DNA of 64,000 bases, taken from the NCBI GenBank assembly GCA_028551475.1, contig CM052359.1:1198001-1262000 (forward strand), given 5' to 3'. Below the pieces are notes generated by a model. That model did not search any database, was not told the DNA's origin, and saw nothing but the letters and a program-made list of their open reading frames with translations. The translations under genes and the position numbers were made by a program. Shown piece after piece: positions 47,634 through 60,739 of this stretch. Numbering within the stretch: the first letter of the stretch is position 1; every line of letters begins with the position of its first letter. The DNA comes from Casuarina equisetifolia. Lineage: Eukaryota > Streptophyta > Magnoliopsida > Fagales > Casuarinaceae.

Positions 47634-50600
47634 GGTATCAGAGCCACAAGCCTTCTTGCTCTGTTGCCATGGCGGACACCTCCCCTTATCCTTTTCCCAC
47701 TAGTGTCAATATTGCCAATTCCGTCTCTATCAAACTCAACAAAACCAATTACATACCTTGGTCCACACAGATGCAGTGCCTTTTTCGCACCTATCGTCTC
47801 ACTGGATTCATCACAGGTGAGATTGCTCCTCCTCCACGCACACACATGCAGAATGATAAAGAGGTTATCAATCCCCTCTTTCTTCAATGGGAGCAGACTG
47901 ACAATCTGGTCCGTTCTTGGATCATTAGCTGCCTTTCTGAAGAGATTTTGGGCGTTGTTTTTAATCTTAATCATGCGGCTGAAGTCTGGACCAAATTAAG
48001 TGTTCATTTTGTTCGCCAAACTGCTGCTCGGGAATTTGAGATTCAGACTAAGCTTCAAACATTGCAGAAGGAAGGCAGACCACTTTCTGAATATCTTGAT
48101 GATTTTCAACTTCTCTGCAATCAGCTGAGTGTCATGGGAAAACCTCTCAATGACTCTGATAAAACTTTTCGACTGCTGCAAGGTTTAGGGAAAGAGTATG
48201 AATCTTTCCTTGCAGCCATGTTTCGACCTCCAGTTCCTCCCTTTGATGATGTAGTTGCACAACTGCAGGCTTTTGATGCTCGACACATCCGGTATCATCC
48301 TAATCCTAATCATGCTGCTGCTTTTCATGCTCAAAGGTTCTCTCGTTCTGGCAGAGGTGGTAATCGAGGCAGAGGCAATAACTCCTCTTCCACCTCCTTT
48401 TCATCACAAGGGCGTGGTTTTCCACAATCCACGCAGCATGGAAAGACCTCAAGACACTCACCTTCTGCACCAAAGCAGAACTCTACAGATCCAATTATCT
48501 GTCAGATCTGTAACAAGAAAGGCCACTCAGCAATGGCCTGCTTCCGGCGTTTTGATCATGCCTACCAGACTTTCGACATCCCGCAAGCTCTTGCTGCCTT
48601 GCATCTCAATGACCAAGCACTTGACACTGAAGATTGGATACCAGATTCAGGTGCTAATGTGCATGTAGCTTCCTCTGCTGGTAAGTTACACCACTCCTCT
48701 CCATATCTTGGTCCTGACAAGGTTCAAGTAGGAAATGGTGATCTTCTAGCCGTATCTCACATTGGTTCTGGTTTTCTTCCAAATTCAACCGTTCCTTTGA
48801 ATAATGTGCTTATAGCACCACAAATACAGAAAAATCTCTTATCTGTTTCAAGGTTAACAGCTGATTTTCCCTGCTACTTTCTCTTCACTAAAGATTCCTT
48901 TTATATTAAGCACCTGCAGACTCATCAAACCCTGGCGAAGGGAATTAAACACAAAGGCCTGTATTGTCTTCCAGAAAATAAGTTTCAGGTGCTGTTCTCT
49001 ACCAGACAATGCTCAGTTGATCTAGCTACCTGGCATCGTCGCCTTGGTCACCCAGGGGATGCTGTCCTTAAGGTTCTTCAACAAAATAACAAGATTGCAG
49101 TCTCCAAACATGCAAGTTTCTTCTGTAATTCCTGTCACCTCAGTAAAAGCAGCAAACTACCTTTTCCTTCCTCTGAGCCTCGCTCCAGCAAGCCTCTTGA
49201 GATGATCCACAGTGATCTTTGGGGGCCATCTCCAGTTACCTCTCATCAAGGCTTTCGGTTTTATCTACTCTTTGTAGATGATTACACTAGATTTTCCTGG
49301 TTGTATCCCTTAAAACGGAAGTCAGAATTGTTTCAAGTTTTTGTGAAATTTCGCTTACTTGTTGAAAAGCAATTTGAAGCTTCTATTAAGACTTTACAAT
49401 CTGATGGTGGTGGTGAATATCAGAGTGTTGCTCTTCAGTCTTATCTTTCTGCAAATGGGATTCAGCATCGGTTCTCTTGTCCTCATACACCAGCCCAAAA
49501 TGGTGTGGCAGAGAGAAAACACCGGCATATCATTGAATTAGGCCTTGCAATGTTGTTTGAAGCTCACTTGCCTAAAGTTTATTGGTTAGAAGCCTTTACC
49601 ACAGCAACTTTTCTCATAAACAGATTACCCTCACCACGCCTTGGACACAAATCACCCTTCTCCTTGCTGTTCAATGCAGAGCCTAATTACTCTCATCTAA
49701 GAGTATTTGGTTGCTCTTGTTTTCCCTATCTCAGGAACTACACTGCTAACAAGCTTTGTGAACGTTCTCTCCAATGTATTTTCCTTGGTTACAGTGATAT
49801 CCACAAAGGATATCGCTGCCTCTATCTTCCCACAGGACGTGTCTATATCTCCAGACATGTTCTTTTTGATGAGTCCTCCTTTCCACTTGCTACTTCCCAG
49901 TCAAACAAAGCTACCTTTACTGTTTCTCCCAGCACCTTTATGGACTTTTCCCCTCCAAATCCCTGCATTATTCATCCTCATCCTCCAACTACATCTGATT
50001 CCTCATCCCAATTGTCAGCAGCAACCATTTCTCCTACTACTATCCATAACCAGAATCTCCAGTTAAATACTGTCACACCACCTCTCCATACTGCTATTCA
50101 TGCCTCACCACACACTGCTCCTCTGCATACTCCTATCTCCACCCTCATTCCACCTTCCCAGCCACTCAATGATCCTTTGCAGTCTTTACAATCTTTCTCC
50201 CCACCTCTTCAATCCTCAGATCTTCCATCTCATCATTCAGATACCTCATCTCGGCCTCTGCCTTCTCTTCCTGCAGATACTAGTTCACTTGAACCTACTA
50301 TTCCAACTACTGTTTCCACTCCATTGAATTCCACCCACCAGCAGTCTGCACATCAATCTATCAAAACCAAAACTACCACTTCTATGGTTACTAGATCTCA
50401 GAGAGGCGTTTTTAAGCCTAACCCCAAATATGCCTTAACCACTACCATCACCACTCCATCTATACCTACTTCTATCCACACTGCTCTTGAGCATCCTGGT
50501 TGGTTGGCAGCTATGAAAGATGAAATGGAGGCGCTTAAAAAGACTAACACCTGGACCCTTGTTCCTAGAACTTCCAACATGCATGTAGTTGGGTGTAAAT

Positions 50601-52002
50601 GGGTTTTTAAGCCCAAATTGGCTGCAGATGGGTCTCTGTCTCGCTTGAAGGCCAGACTTGTTGCTAAGGGGTTTCACCAGATTGCAGGTTTGGATTATCT
50701 TGATACTTTTTCCCCTGTCGTCAGACCCACCACTATCCGCTTAGTTCTATCCTTGGCCACTGTTCGTAAATGGCCTCTTCTACAATTTGATGTTTCTAAT
50801 GCCTTTCTACATGGGTACTTAGATACATCAGTTTTTATAGAACAACCCCCCGGTTTCATTGATTCTAAAGCCCCTCATGCTGTCTGTCATCTTCACCGTG
50901 CCTTATATGGTCTCAAACAGGCTCCAAGAGCCTGGTTTGACAGGTTTAGTTGTTGCATTCTGGAATATGGCTTCTTCTGCTCTACATTTGATTCTTCCCT
51001 CTTCATCTACAATCATGGAGACACCATTATATGGCTCTTGCTCTATGTTGATGACCTATTAATTACAGGCAACTCCACTCAGGCCATTGGCAGATTGATT
51101 GAACATCTACAATCTGAGTTTCCTCTCAAGTCTCTTGGAACAGTTCACTTCTTCTTGGGCATCGAAGTTCTTCCCTTATCTGATGGTTTTGTTCTGTCTC
51201 AAAGGCAATTTACTCTTGAAATCCTTCGAAAAGCTGCTATGCTGTATTGTAAGCCAATAGCAACTCCTATGGCAACAAAACCTCCCACACTTCGCAATTT
51301 CTCCCAGGATTGTGCAGCTCCAGCCTTGTTTAGAAGTACTCTTGGAGCACTACAGTATTTAACCATCACTCGGCCTGAACTTGCCTTTCCAATCAACAAA
51401 TTATGTCAAGCCATGCAAGCTCCAACTGTTCTGGATTACCATAATCTAAAAAGGGTCCTCAGATATCTTAGAGGAACTCTGTCACTTGGTCTGAAGATTC
51501 ATACTCATAGTTCACTGCATCTTTGTGGATACAGTGACTCTGATTGGGCAGGTTGCAAGACCACCCGACGATCTACCTCAGGATATTGTTTTTATCTTGG
51601 ATGTAATCTCATTTCTTGGAGTTCCAAACGTCAGACTACTGTCGCTCGTTCCTCAGCAGAAGCAGAATACCGAGCCTTAGCCTCAGCTGCTGCAGAATCC
51701 ACATGGTTAAATGCACTCCTACGAGATTTGGGTGTTAGTCAACCTCATTCCACAACCATTTACTGTGATAATTTAGCAGCACTTAAGCTCACCACCAAAC
51801 CTTCCCTTCATGGCCGCACAAAGCATGTGGAGGTTGATGTCCATTTCATCCGTGAGAAAGTGGCCCTCAATCTAATTACAACCAGGTATATATCCACTAA
51901 GCAGCAGATAGCTGATGCTCTGACCAAACCTTTACCGAAAGCTGCTTTTCTGTATTTTCGAAACAAACTTGGCTTGATTCCCACTCCAAGTTTGAGGGAG
52001 CC

Positions 52003-52296
52003 TGTAGAAGAACACTCACAAGATCCAAAACAGCAGCGTTTCACTCACAAAGAAGAGACCACTAAGATAAGTCAGCGTAGCAGAAATAACAAAACTGCCT
52101 TACCTACCTAACTGCTCTAACAAACTTAACTATATGAAGTTAGTTAGTTATATAGCAGTTAGCATTACCTCTGACTTATCTACCCTTGTAACTCTCTATA
52201 AAAAGGCACAAAGTGTCATTGTAAATTACTGCATTTAATAATACATCAGTAGAGCATTTTCAAGGCATTACCTATATTTTTCTCTAAAATTCTTCT
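52003..52296 (+). repeat. 3' LTR of the young copia element
   Basis: Same length and sequence as the 5' LTR, preceded by the purine tract. The element's polyprotein frame ends inside it at 52111. Confidence 0.95.
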
Positions 52297-52301
52297 CATA
52301 G

Positions 52302-53130
52302 AACTCAAGGCCAAAAGAGATTGCTGCCTTAAAGCCACCGATGACAATTCAAGCTGAAAAACAATTAATTGCCCTCAGCACTTTCCTCTGAAATCTACCA
52401 ATTTACATGTAATTGCCCTCAGCACTTTCCTCTGAAATCTACCAACTTACATGTTCTAAATTTGAGCTATTAGAGCCAAATTAGCCATTAGGAATTCTTG
52501 TATCTCGCCAAGGTTTTGGTTTTCTAATCATTAGATAGACTTCTAGGTTTGGTACCATAAGTTGCCCATTGGCAAAGATAATCTTTATTCCCTACCCTGC
52601 AAAATATGTTGCCCAAGCATTCTGGTCTGCTAAGGATCCCATGACTCTGTCCAATACTAGAATTCTTTTTTTATTGCCAAGCCATGAATCCATCTGCGCA
52701 AGAGAACACAATCAAAAGGTCAAAGGTCAAGGCCTATAACTCATGGTTTCAACTCCTTAATACTAAAAGTGTTCTTTTTTGGACTATCAACAAGCACTTA
52801 ATTTTAGTTTCAGCCTAAACTGCAGGTGACTTGTAGATAATGGAATTCTTACATCTAGCACCTCTATGACAACATCCATCAGCTTGAGTTGCTCTTTAAG
52901 CTCTTTTCTTGTTTCTACTATATGAATAAGATACCACTACCAAGTTTACAAATCACAAATCACAAATCTCACAATCTCATTCAAATGCCAATTTGAAAAT
53001 TCAATCATGCTAGACTTGACCTTATTCATACTTTAATAGGACGCAATGCTTTTGTCCAATAATAAAGATCAACATCTAGATCAACCCAATCACTGTCTTC
53101 GTGGTAGCCATATTTAGAATTGACATTCAC
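52302..53130 (-). pseudogene. DAR GTPase 3-like (YlqF/RbgA family) pseudogene fragment
   Basis: Working relatives are chloroplast GTPases of ribosome assembly. Minus-strand pieces in order: DLDVDLYYWTKALRP (about 53.11-53.03 kb), [21 protein letters not shown] (about 52.91-52.85 kb, where family members have VIEVRDARIP), then [14 protein letters not shown] (about 52.69-52.65 kb), NAWATYF (about 52.61 kb) and GIKIIFANGQL (about 52.60-52.56 kb). These are the N-terminal half of the protein. The pieces are separated by introns and interrupted by stops. The GTPase G1 and G3 motifs that should follow are absent here, so the C-terminal half is missing. The young copia element lies on that side, at 52296. 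Confidence 0.82.
52366..52454. repeat. 44-bp direct tandem repeat, two copies
   Basis: Units starting TAATTGCCCTCAGCAC at 52366 and 52410 differ at about one position. The repeat lies within the GTPase relic and is clearly younger than its decay. Confidence 0.9.
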
Positions 53131-54600
53131 ATTTTCATATGAAGTGGGAGTTCTCCCACCACCAATCTATAACATTTTCATTCAAAACAGTTTATCCTAT
53201 CTATTCATATACCCAGATTTTATTTACAAATGATATTAAGGATCAATCCACAAAACTTGAAAGAATTCTAGAGTCACACGACATGCCAAATTGATTCTCC
53301 AAAACTAACGACAATAATAACTTCTTCTTGAGTTGGAAATACTAGAACAATTTTCCCAAAAGTGAAAATACTTCTAATTTATAGGCCACAAATTTCATGC
53401 CCATATTCAGCCCACAAATTCACAATCAACTAGTGGACACAAAAGTTATTCTACTTAAAAATTCATCCGTATTACCTCACATCGCAATTGAAATTGTCAA
53501 AACCATAGAGAAAATCAAAATGCAACAACAAATACAGCATTATTGTAAATAAAATCAATTGGAAAAGAAGATAAATTGATTGTCACAACCAAATTCAGTT
53601 TACCGTTAATCATCAAAAAGATGCATCAAATGCGTTGATTGGTTTATGAGAAAATGCGTTGAATAAGAAACACGACCAACCATCTCTTTTTATTTTGTTT
53701 TCAAGAAATATTATTACAGTTCCAATGGGTCATGACAAATTCCGGTGCCACAAAAAGAAAAGTCAAGCCTGAATTTACAATTTCATTGTTAGTGTCTCCT
53801 GACTGAGTATCCTCCTGTGATGGTGTATATCGGCCCGTTCTGCACCTCCCACATCAGTCTGAGTTCCAGAAGAATGCCTATAGCCTCCCTCCACCGGATT
53901 TCACTTGTTGAGGCACTGCTTCTCAGAACTCGGATCTTATGACTAGACGGATTGAGCCTTTAGGCCCTGCTAGTGGGGGTGGTTGGGCTTGTTGGGTATC
54001 TTTCTATTTCTTGCTTTTAATTTTAGAAGCGCTTATTTGATGGGCCAGGCTAGTATTGCCCTTTATTAGGCCTTTTAATTTTGGGCATTTATGATCCATT
54101 TGGATGGCCCTTCATTGGGCATCTTTTCAGTAGACCCTTTCTTAGGACATTTTATCTTCAGGCCTACTCAGTTCATCAGAAGTGCCCATTTGGTTGGACC
54201 TTGTTATGCAAGGGCTTGCTACATGCAACCCATTATTTTATTATTAATGAAAATTTGAGGGTCCCCTTTTAGAAAATAAATAAATAAATACTAATGGAAT
54301 TCTTTTGCTCTACGGTCAATGTTGTCTACAATTTTTTACATGAATTTGACCTAAACCTCCATGTGAAAGAGGGGATAAAAAGGATCTTTATAGTTAACCA
54401 AAAATCAACACTCAAGAACCATTTATTCTTGTCACATGTCAACTTGGATAGGCTTAAAAAACATTAGTGACGAATGCGTGCATATTTGTTAAGATTTATA
54501 AATTTTATATTAGAAATTCATACCACTAACCACTAGGATAAAAACATTAACTATTTGTTTGGTATATGTTGTCTTTACATTCACATCCATATGTGTGAGC
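53131..54600. other. Intergenic, with a GC-richer segment ending in an AAAT-rich tail
   Basis: 53131-53790 is AT-rich, with no gene beyond the possible upstream GTPase remnant. 53795-54270 is GC-richer, with repeated TTGGGC/CCCATT phrases, and ends in AAAATAAATAAATAAATA (about 54272-54289). This could be a 5'-truncated retroposon with its tail, but I recognise no family. Confidence 0.3.
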
Positions 54601-54667
54601 ATGTGTGCATATGTCTATATGGTTGATAGGGAGAGAGATAATGAGAAAAGGGAATAGGCAAGTCAAT

Positions 54668-55490
54668 GTTAGAAATTTAACATACCATAGCTTGATACTC
54701 GATTTGTCAAACTACCTCAAAATAAATATTATGTTTTCTTTCTTCAATGGTATAGCATTAAAGGACTTTGATAACTCATACATTAAGGAAACATTTTTTT
54801 TTGTATAAATAGTCTTCAAAAGATAATGAGATGTATTAGACTATTTGGTAATATAGCCATTAGTAGATAGATCAGTGTTAGAGAGATTTAGCATACCATA
54901 GCTTAATATTCAATTTGTCATATTGCTTCAAAATAAACAATATACATGTTTACATTAATAACACAACATTTAAAGGCCTTTGATAATTCATTAATGATAG
55001 AAATGTTTTCTATACAAATATCCTTCAAAAGATAATGAAATGCATTATATTGATTAGTAATATAGTAGTTAGTAGATGAGTTAATGTTAGGGATATTTAG
55101 CATGCTATAGCTTGATATTCAATTTGTCAAACTACTCTAAATAAACAATATGCATACTTGTTTCAATGACATAACATTAAAGACCTTTGATAACTCATAC
55201 ATGAAGAAGATGTTTTCTATATAAATATCCTTCAAAAGATGATAAGATGCATTATACTAACTAATATTACAACAGTTAGTAGACAAGTTAATGAAAGAGG
55301 AATTTAACATATCATAGTTTGATATTTAAGTTGTTAAACTATTCCAAAATAAATAGTGTGCATACTTGCTTCACTAACATAGCATTAAAAGCTTTTAATA
55401 ACTCATATATGAAGGAAACATCTTTCACATAAATATCCTTCAAAACATAATGAGATGCATGAAAGTAACTAGTATTATAACAATCAAGGT
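54668..55490. repeat. Fourfold tandem repeat of the ARIA-like last exon (207-209 bp units)
   Basis: Units start near 54668, 54877, 55086 and 55293. Each holds, on the minus strand, the exon matching ARIA around ..DISLEN..MYELSEAF.. together with flanking intron sequence. The period is about 208 bp, not a codon multiple throughout. The copies differ at perhaps a fifth of positions, so the amplification is old. Confidence 0.9.
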
Positions 55491-57267
55491 TGATGTATAT
55501 GAATCTAAATGCATGAAGAAAAAGTAGAACCTATTAGCATATAAGTAGGACTATATACCTCTTATTATTGTGGAAAGGTAAATGATGTAACAACAAGGCA
55601 TAAATAAGTAAAAAAATGTTTGGAAAAAACAACTATTTTTATTGTAAATACTAATAATTAAAGGAACAAGTAGAACATAACAACAAGAAAAGCAAAAAAC
55701 AAAATCCCACCACATCATCAACTCAAAAACATCCTATTTAATTTTTGGAATCTCTGTCTTTAGCATTCCTTTCCTATAATACAAATAAGATTTTATATAA
55801 TCAAAATAGGAACAAAAATTCCTAGGGTCATTTTCTTTTTTCACTAAACAAAATTGTGGTTATATGGGATAGGCCAATAGTTGCAAGATGCAAAACAGAT
55901 TTGATGACCACCTTACAACAAAGTGGGCCAACATATTAGATCTTCAAAGGTAAGGCCAAAAAATACATATCAATTGACAAAGAAATTATAATATCATAAT
56001 TTGATGGGTAAAGAAAAAGTCTTAGTATAAGTCATTACTCACTTTATAATCACCAACAAACATTGAGTGGAATGTATCTGAAAAAGCAAATGAAAAAAAT
56101 TCTATGATCATATATAAGTCATCAACTTAGCAAAAACAAAAGACAATGAGATAACAACAACATTTACAAAACAAATTTTTATTTTCAACTAAAAATGTAA
56201 TGTCAAAACATGTAAGATTGTTTACATATTGTTCACCCAATATACATACAATAAAAATAAAAAAACAAGAACAATAATTATAGGTACTCAAAACTTGTGC
56301 CAAAAAGTAAAACTTTAAACTAAGAACAACTCCTTATTCATTTCTAGAAATCAATTGGAATCTAGAAGGGCTTCAAGTTTTAATCTAGAAAAAAATAAAA
56401 AAGGTCATAGAAATAATAAAACCAATTAATACCAACTTTTTTTTCCCTATTTTCTTTCTAGGTGGAGGGAAGAAAAATGTTGGCAGTAGGAGACATAGAA
56501 TGCATTAAGTAGTAAGACTAAAATATATCCCTATTCAAATAGATTAAGTGATGAATAAGAAACCATTCATTAAAACATTTTATATACAATCAACTCTTAA
56601 GAAAATAAATGAAATCAAATTTAAAACATGATGAACTTGAGTATCAAAGGCCCCTAACAAACTCAAGAGTCAATAAAAAAGGAAGAAAGAACTTGTGATG
56701 GAGTAGCAATATCCACTAGAGAGATTAAAGTGACTTTGGTAGCTAACTTAAACAAGGTTATTGAACCGTTATATTGTTTCTTTAAAATTATAGACTTTAA
56801 AAGATCAAAAAGTAACTTAAATTTGTTAGAAGAAAAAATGTATATATTGCAATAATAAGTCTTCATCATATAAAGACTAAAACAAATGAATAGAAACTTC
56901 ATCAAGAAAGAAAGTATGTAAGAAAAGCTTTAAATCTTGTACAATTGTTATGGATAAAAATAGTTTTTAGAGCAAGAGCCAATGCAACTTAGAGTTTGAA
57001 TTGAATAACTAAGGAAGAAAAAATAACTCATACCATAGCTTTGCAATGGAGAAGATCCACTTGAATAATGAATTCTCCTTCTTAATGTTTCTAAAAATTG
57101 TCAATCTTAAAAGGATTTGACACATTATTTTATAGAAATAATTTAAATTACTTACTAGAAGACTACCAGCATTAAATGATTAATAAAGTCCAAATTAACC
57201 TTAAAACTATATGTTAAATAGTGAAACAATGAACTTTACCTGATTTTTGCAAGAGCATATAAAGCAA

Positions 57268-57650
57268 GTACAACATAATATTGTAAAGATTCATTTTTTA
57301 AGTCAAGGAATCTTAGTAGAGGTATGATTCCTTTTTTAAATGCTTGACTACTTATGTGTCTTGAAATAATAATTATTCAACAATCCAAAAAAACTTGCAT
57401 CCTTTGCACTACATACTACTTAGGATGAAAAAGTAAAAAAAAAATAAAAATATTTTAAAAATTCATCTTTAGATAATATTGTAAAGATTAATTTTTTAAG
57501 TCAAGGAATCTTAGTAAAGGTATGATTCCTTTTATGAATGCTTGCCTCTTTGTATGTGTCTTAAAATAACAATTCTTCAGCCATCCAAAAAAACTTGCAT
57601 CCTTTGCACTGCATACTACTTAAGATGAAAAAGTAAAAAATAAAAATGTA
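57268..57650. repeat. Twofold tandem repeat of an ARIA-like ARM exon (about 205-bp units)
   Basis: Units start near 57268 and 57473 with AATATTGTAAAGATT. Each holds one ARM-repeat exon on the minus strand. They are much more alike (over 90 percent by eye) than the four last-exon copies, so this duplication is more recent. Confidence 0.88.
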
Positions 57651-59079
57651 ATAATTACAAAACTTAAAGGAATTAATGCTAATCTATACCAACCTTCCAA
57701 ACACAAAAGTTAACCTCTATCTCAACTATGCATATAAGGATTGAGGCATCTCAATTAATGGTTGGATATCATCCTTTTGAAGAATGTACACTTACATGAA
57801 CCTTATTTGTATTAAAGCTGGTAAAGATTACATAATACTAGAAAAGGGATTCAAAGTATGGAAGTAGTAAAATCTAAGTAAATATATAAATTATAATCCA
57901 CCTTGCAATCAAAATTAGCCCTTGAAAATCAAGCATGTAACAAAGCTACTTCTCCTTAGCTCTCTTGATAAAAGGACCTATCATCATAAAGATAAACATA
58001 TTGATACTTCATTTTGATAAGTAAATAAATTAAGCAAATAATAATATCATCATATTTATGTCAACATACAAGAGTCCTTTTTGTTTAGAAAAGATAAATG
58101 ACCTAACAAGCCAAATATCACGAACTTGTAGCAAGCATTTTTAGGTTTAAAAATTCCTAAATCTACACAAAAAGTGTGTGGTTCTCTCAAGGTAAAGTGA
58201 ATTCGGGAAGTTTAACCGAAAGAGAACCTTTAGTGTTACATATGCAATTTGATAATAGGTTGTAAAGTTCCAACAAGTAGAAATTCTTTTCCAACTTTTT
58301 GAAAATGAATGGACCAATTACTTATTATTCCAATTGAACAATCTCCAAAAAAAATTAAAGATGACATAAAATAAGGCAAAGTACAATAACAAAGCTAAAA
58401 GAAATACAAAATGAAAGTGATATTATAGATCATGCCTAGCAAATTCATAATGTATGGTTGCATCCTCACACCAAAGCATTAGTATAAAGGTTGGTAATGC
58501 ATTGAATTCTGCAATCTGAAAACTTGTAATTCATACCAATAGATGTACTAGAAAAGGTTAAAAAGTAACATGCATGAGTCAAAAGTTCATTTACCTAAGT
58601 TTTGTTTTCATCATTTTTGGATACAAAAGTCCTTAATGCCTTAATAGTTCAACAAGAGAAGGAATACCACATTCAAAACTAATATGTACAATCAATCATG
58701 TCATGAAGAGGATATATGAAAAATAGACTCAAGATCAAGGAAACAAATAAACCTACCATAGGTTTTAGTGCAACTATTTTCATAGGCAATATTATTTATT
58801 GCAAAAAGAACACTTCCAATAATATTGTTGACTCCTTGGTAGTAATAACCTTTCTTTTGCCTTTTTAACAAATCCACAAGATTGATAAAGATCGAAAATC
58901 AACTACTAGTTATTGATACTCTAACTATTAGAGAAAATCAAAGGCAAAAAAATTACAACAATGCGTTAAAGCATGACTGTGGTGAAAACAAAAGTAGTTG
59001 AAAAGAATTGTCCATTAATAAACAAAAATATTGATATAGTTATCTTGATCATGCTTTAACAATATGTATTATTATTTTA

Positions 59080-60720
59080 ACCATAGAATTGAAAAGGAAA
59101 AGGAAATATTCTCCCAATTAATGCTATCCGCATTTCATCTCTTTTATAAGTGATTCAGTTAAACTATATTAATGACACTTTCCAATTGTCATTCATTTTA
59201 TTTAACATTTGATTTTAATTGAATGTTTTTGTAAGTAATGTTAGATACAAAATTAAGGCTTGTCACATAAGACCACACACATTTGTTGTTTAATGGAGGT
59301 TTGTATTAATAACTTTCAATACCATAGATGACTCAAATAATTTTTATGTAATTGAAGTATATTCGTTATTATATTAAACACCTTTCAAGTTTCACAACAC
59401 TAGCATATTGGTATCCTTTAATAACAAGAATTACCATCTAAAACAAACAACTCTAAATAACCAAGACTAATGCTAGTCTAAAAATCATAAATTAAGTCAA
59501 TCAACAAGTATAAAGATTGAGTAAATTTCAATAATCAGCTATTCAAAAGGTATAACCAAAATAAGCACACAATAATTTATAATTGATTTGGTAATAAGAA
59601 ATGTAAGTGTAAAAGTAATCCCTTTCTCTAACTCATGTTCATAAATCCTTGGGTTGCTATCACTTTCTTTAACTTTTGGTGGTGCTTTAAGTTGCTTCAC
59701 TAAAGCTCAAACTGCTCCATATGTCACTCTTACATCCACATTATCTTTTGCATACAATCATAAGACTCAAAATATGTATTAAGTGTTTTCACATACTTTA
59801 TTATCATTGAAACAATTTATTGGTCTACCATGTTACTTTTACTAGAAAAAGTCTTTCCCCTACTTAGTGTGTTTATCCAAGCCTAGATAGTCTGTATGGG
59901 ATTAAAGTACATTCACAATTATAGCATTTAGCATCTTTTAACTTACAAAACACTAACACATTAGTATCCCTTATAAAAAGAATTCCTATACAAAGTAAAA
60001 AATTCTAAAAAGTAAGGTCTAATGATAGTCCAAAATTTATAAAATAAGTCAATTAATAAGTACAAAGATGATTAAGTAAATTTTGTTAATTAGCTATTCT
60101 AAAGGCATACCCAAAACAAGAATACAACAATCTATAATTACTTTGGTCGTAAGAAATCCAAGTGTAGAAACAATTCTTTCTCCAACTTATACTCGTAGAT
60201 CCTTGTATTATTGTCACTTTCTTTGATTCCCAATGGTACTTTAAAGTGCCTCACTAAGCCATATTATCTTTTGTAGATAACCATAAGACTCAAATATGTG
60301 TTAAGTGATTTTTATTGTTAATATCAATCCTAAAAGAGTTAGTTCCTTTCTCATTATTATTTCTAATACAATGTGAGAAATCTCCTAATCTCTGCCGTCT
60401 TTAAATTGTAGGTCCAAGACTTTTATATTAAGGACATTTTCCAATCCATCATCTTTTTTATTGAACATTTGATTTTACTTAAAGGTCTTTCCAAATAATG
60501 TCAAATATAAAGTTAAGACTCACCACACAAGTCCATACATAATTCATTGTTTCATAAATGTTTGTAACTTTAGATACTATAAACAACCTAAGAAATCTAT
60601 ATGAGATTGAAGTACATTTACAATTACAACATTTAACACCTTTTAATTTTTCACAATACTAGCACACTTTCCCCCCTTGATAAAAAAAAATACTATCCAA
60701 AATATAACCATATTTGCATT
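59080..60720. repeat. Interleaved duplications around the ARIA-like N-terminal ARM exon
   Basis: Two segment types alternate. Type B (59350-59780, 59900-60290, and a partial 60600-60720) contains the exon GAV.ALVK..KAPP in its first two copies. Type A (59100-59340 and 60370-60600) lies between or before. The order A-B-B-A-B implies at least two rounds of duplication, one of about 560 bp and one of about 1.26 kb. Confidence 0.7.
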
Positions 60721-60739
60721 AGCTTGCTTAGTTCTCCAA

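Larger units (their letters stand above)
47340..52296 (+). mobile_element. Whole-looking, very young Ty1/copia element (RE1-like)
   Basis: A 4957-bp plus-strand element with 294-bp LTRs (47340-47633 and 52003-52296) that look identical to me base for base. The target duplication is CATAG (47335-47339 and 52297-52301). Parts in order: primer-binding site TGGTATCAGAGC at 47633; one continuous gag-pol frame (47669-52111) with gag, CCHC knuckle (about 48500), protease DSGA (about 48645), pre-integrase and integrase (49020-49560), reverse transcriptase with YVDD (about 51044) and RNase H (51520-51960); and a purine tract GAGGGAG before the 3' LTR. The frame runs about 36 codons into the 3' LTR. 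No break is seen, so the insertion is recent. Confidence 0.96.
54668..60275 (-). pseudogene. ARIA-like (ARM repeat plus BTB) pseudogene with duplicated exons
   Basis: Working ARIA binds the ABA-response factor ABF2 and acts with CUL3. Decayed exons follow ARIA order on the minus strand. GAV.ALVKQLKAPP lies at 59.75-59.63 kb, with a second copy at 60.27-60.19 kb. LVDLLKR and NNIAYENSCTKT are at 58.89-58.76 kb, CGIPSLVELL at 58.68-58.65 kb, NALPTFILMLWCED at 58.52-58.44 kb and EFLLVGTLQPIIKL at 58.32-58.25 kb. The ARM exon QAFIKGIIPLLRFLDLKN occurs twice at 57.65-57.27 kb. KLLFDLLKS...ITLFKLATK is at 56.83-56.69 kb, the BTB piece SDTFHSMFVGDYK at 56.08-56.03 kb and DVFELMM at about 55.73 kb. 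The last exon (LKDIYVKDVSFIYELLKAFNA) occurs four times at 55.49-54.67 kb. Stops are numerous and some exons are missing. Confidence 0.88.

Noticed and set aside
50398-51399. Several minus-strand frames inside the young copia element
   Set aside because: Shadows of the single continuous pol frame.
54918-55103. Reading the 208-bp tandem array as anonymous satellite DNA
   Set aside because: Its minus-strand translation matches the last-exon region of ARIA, and neighbouring ARIA exons lie in order upstream.
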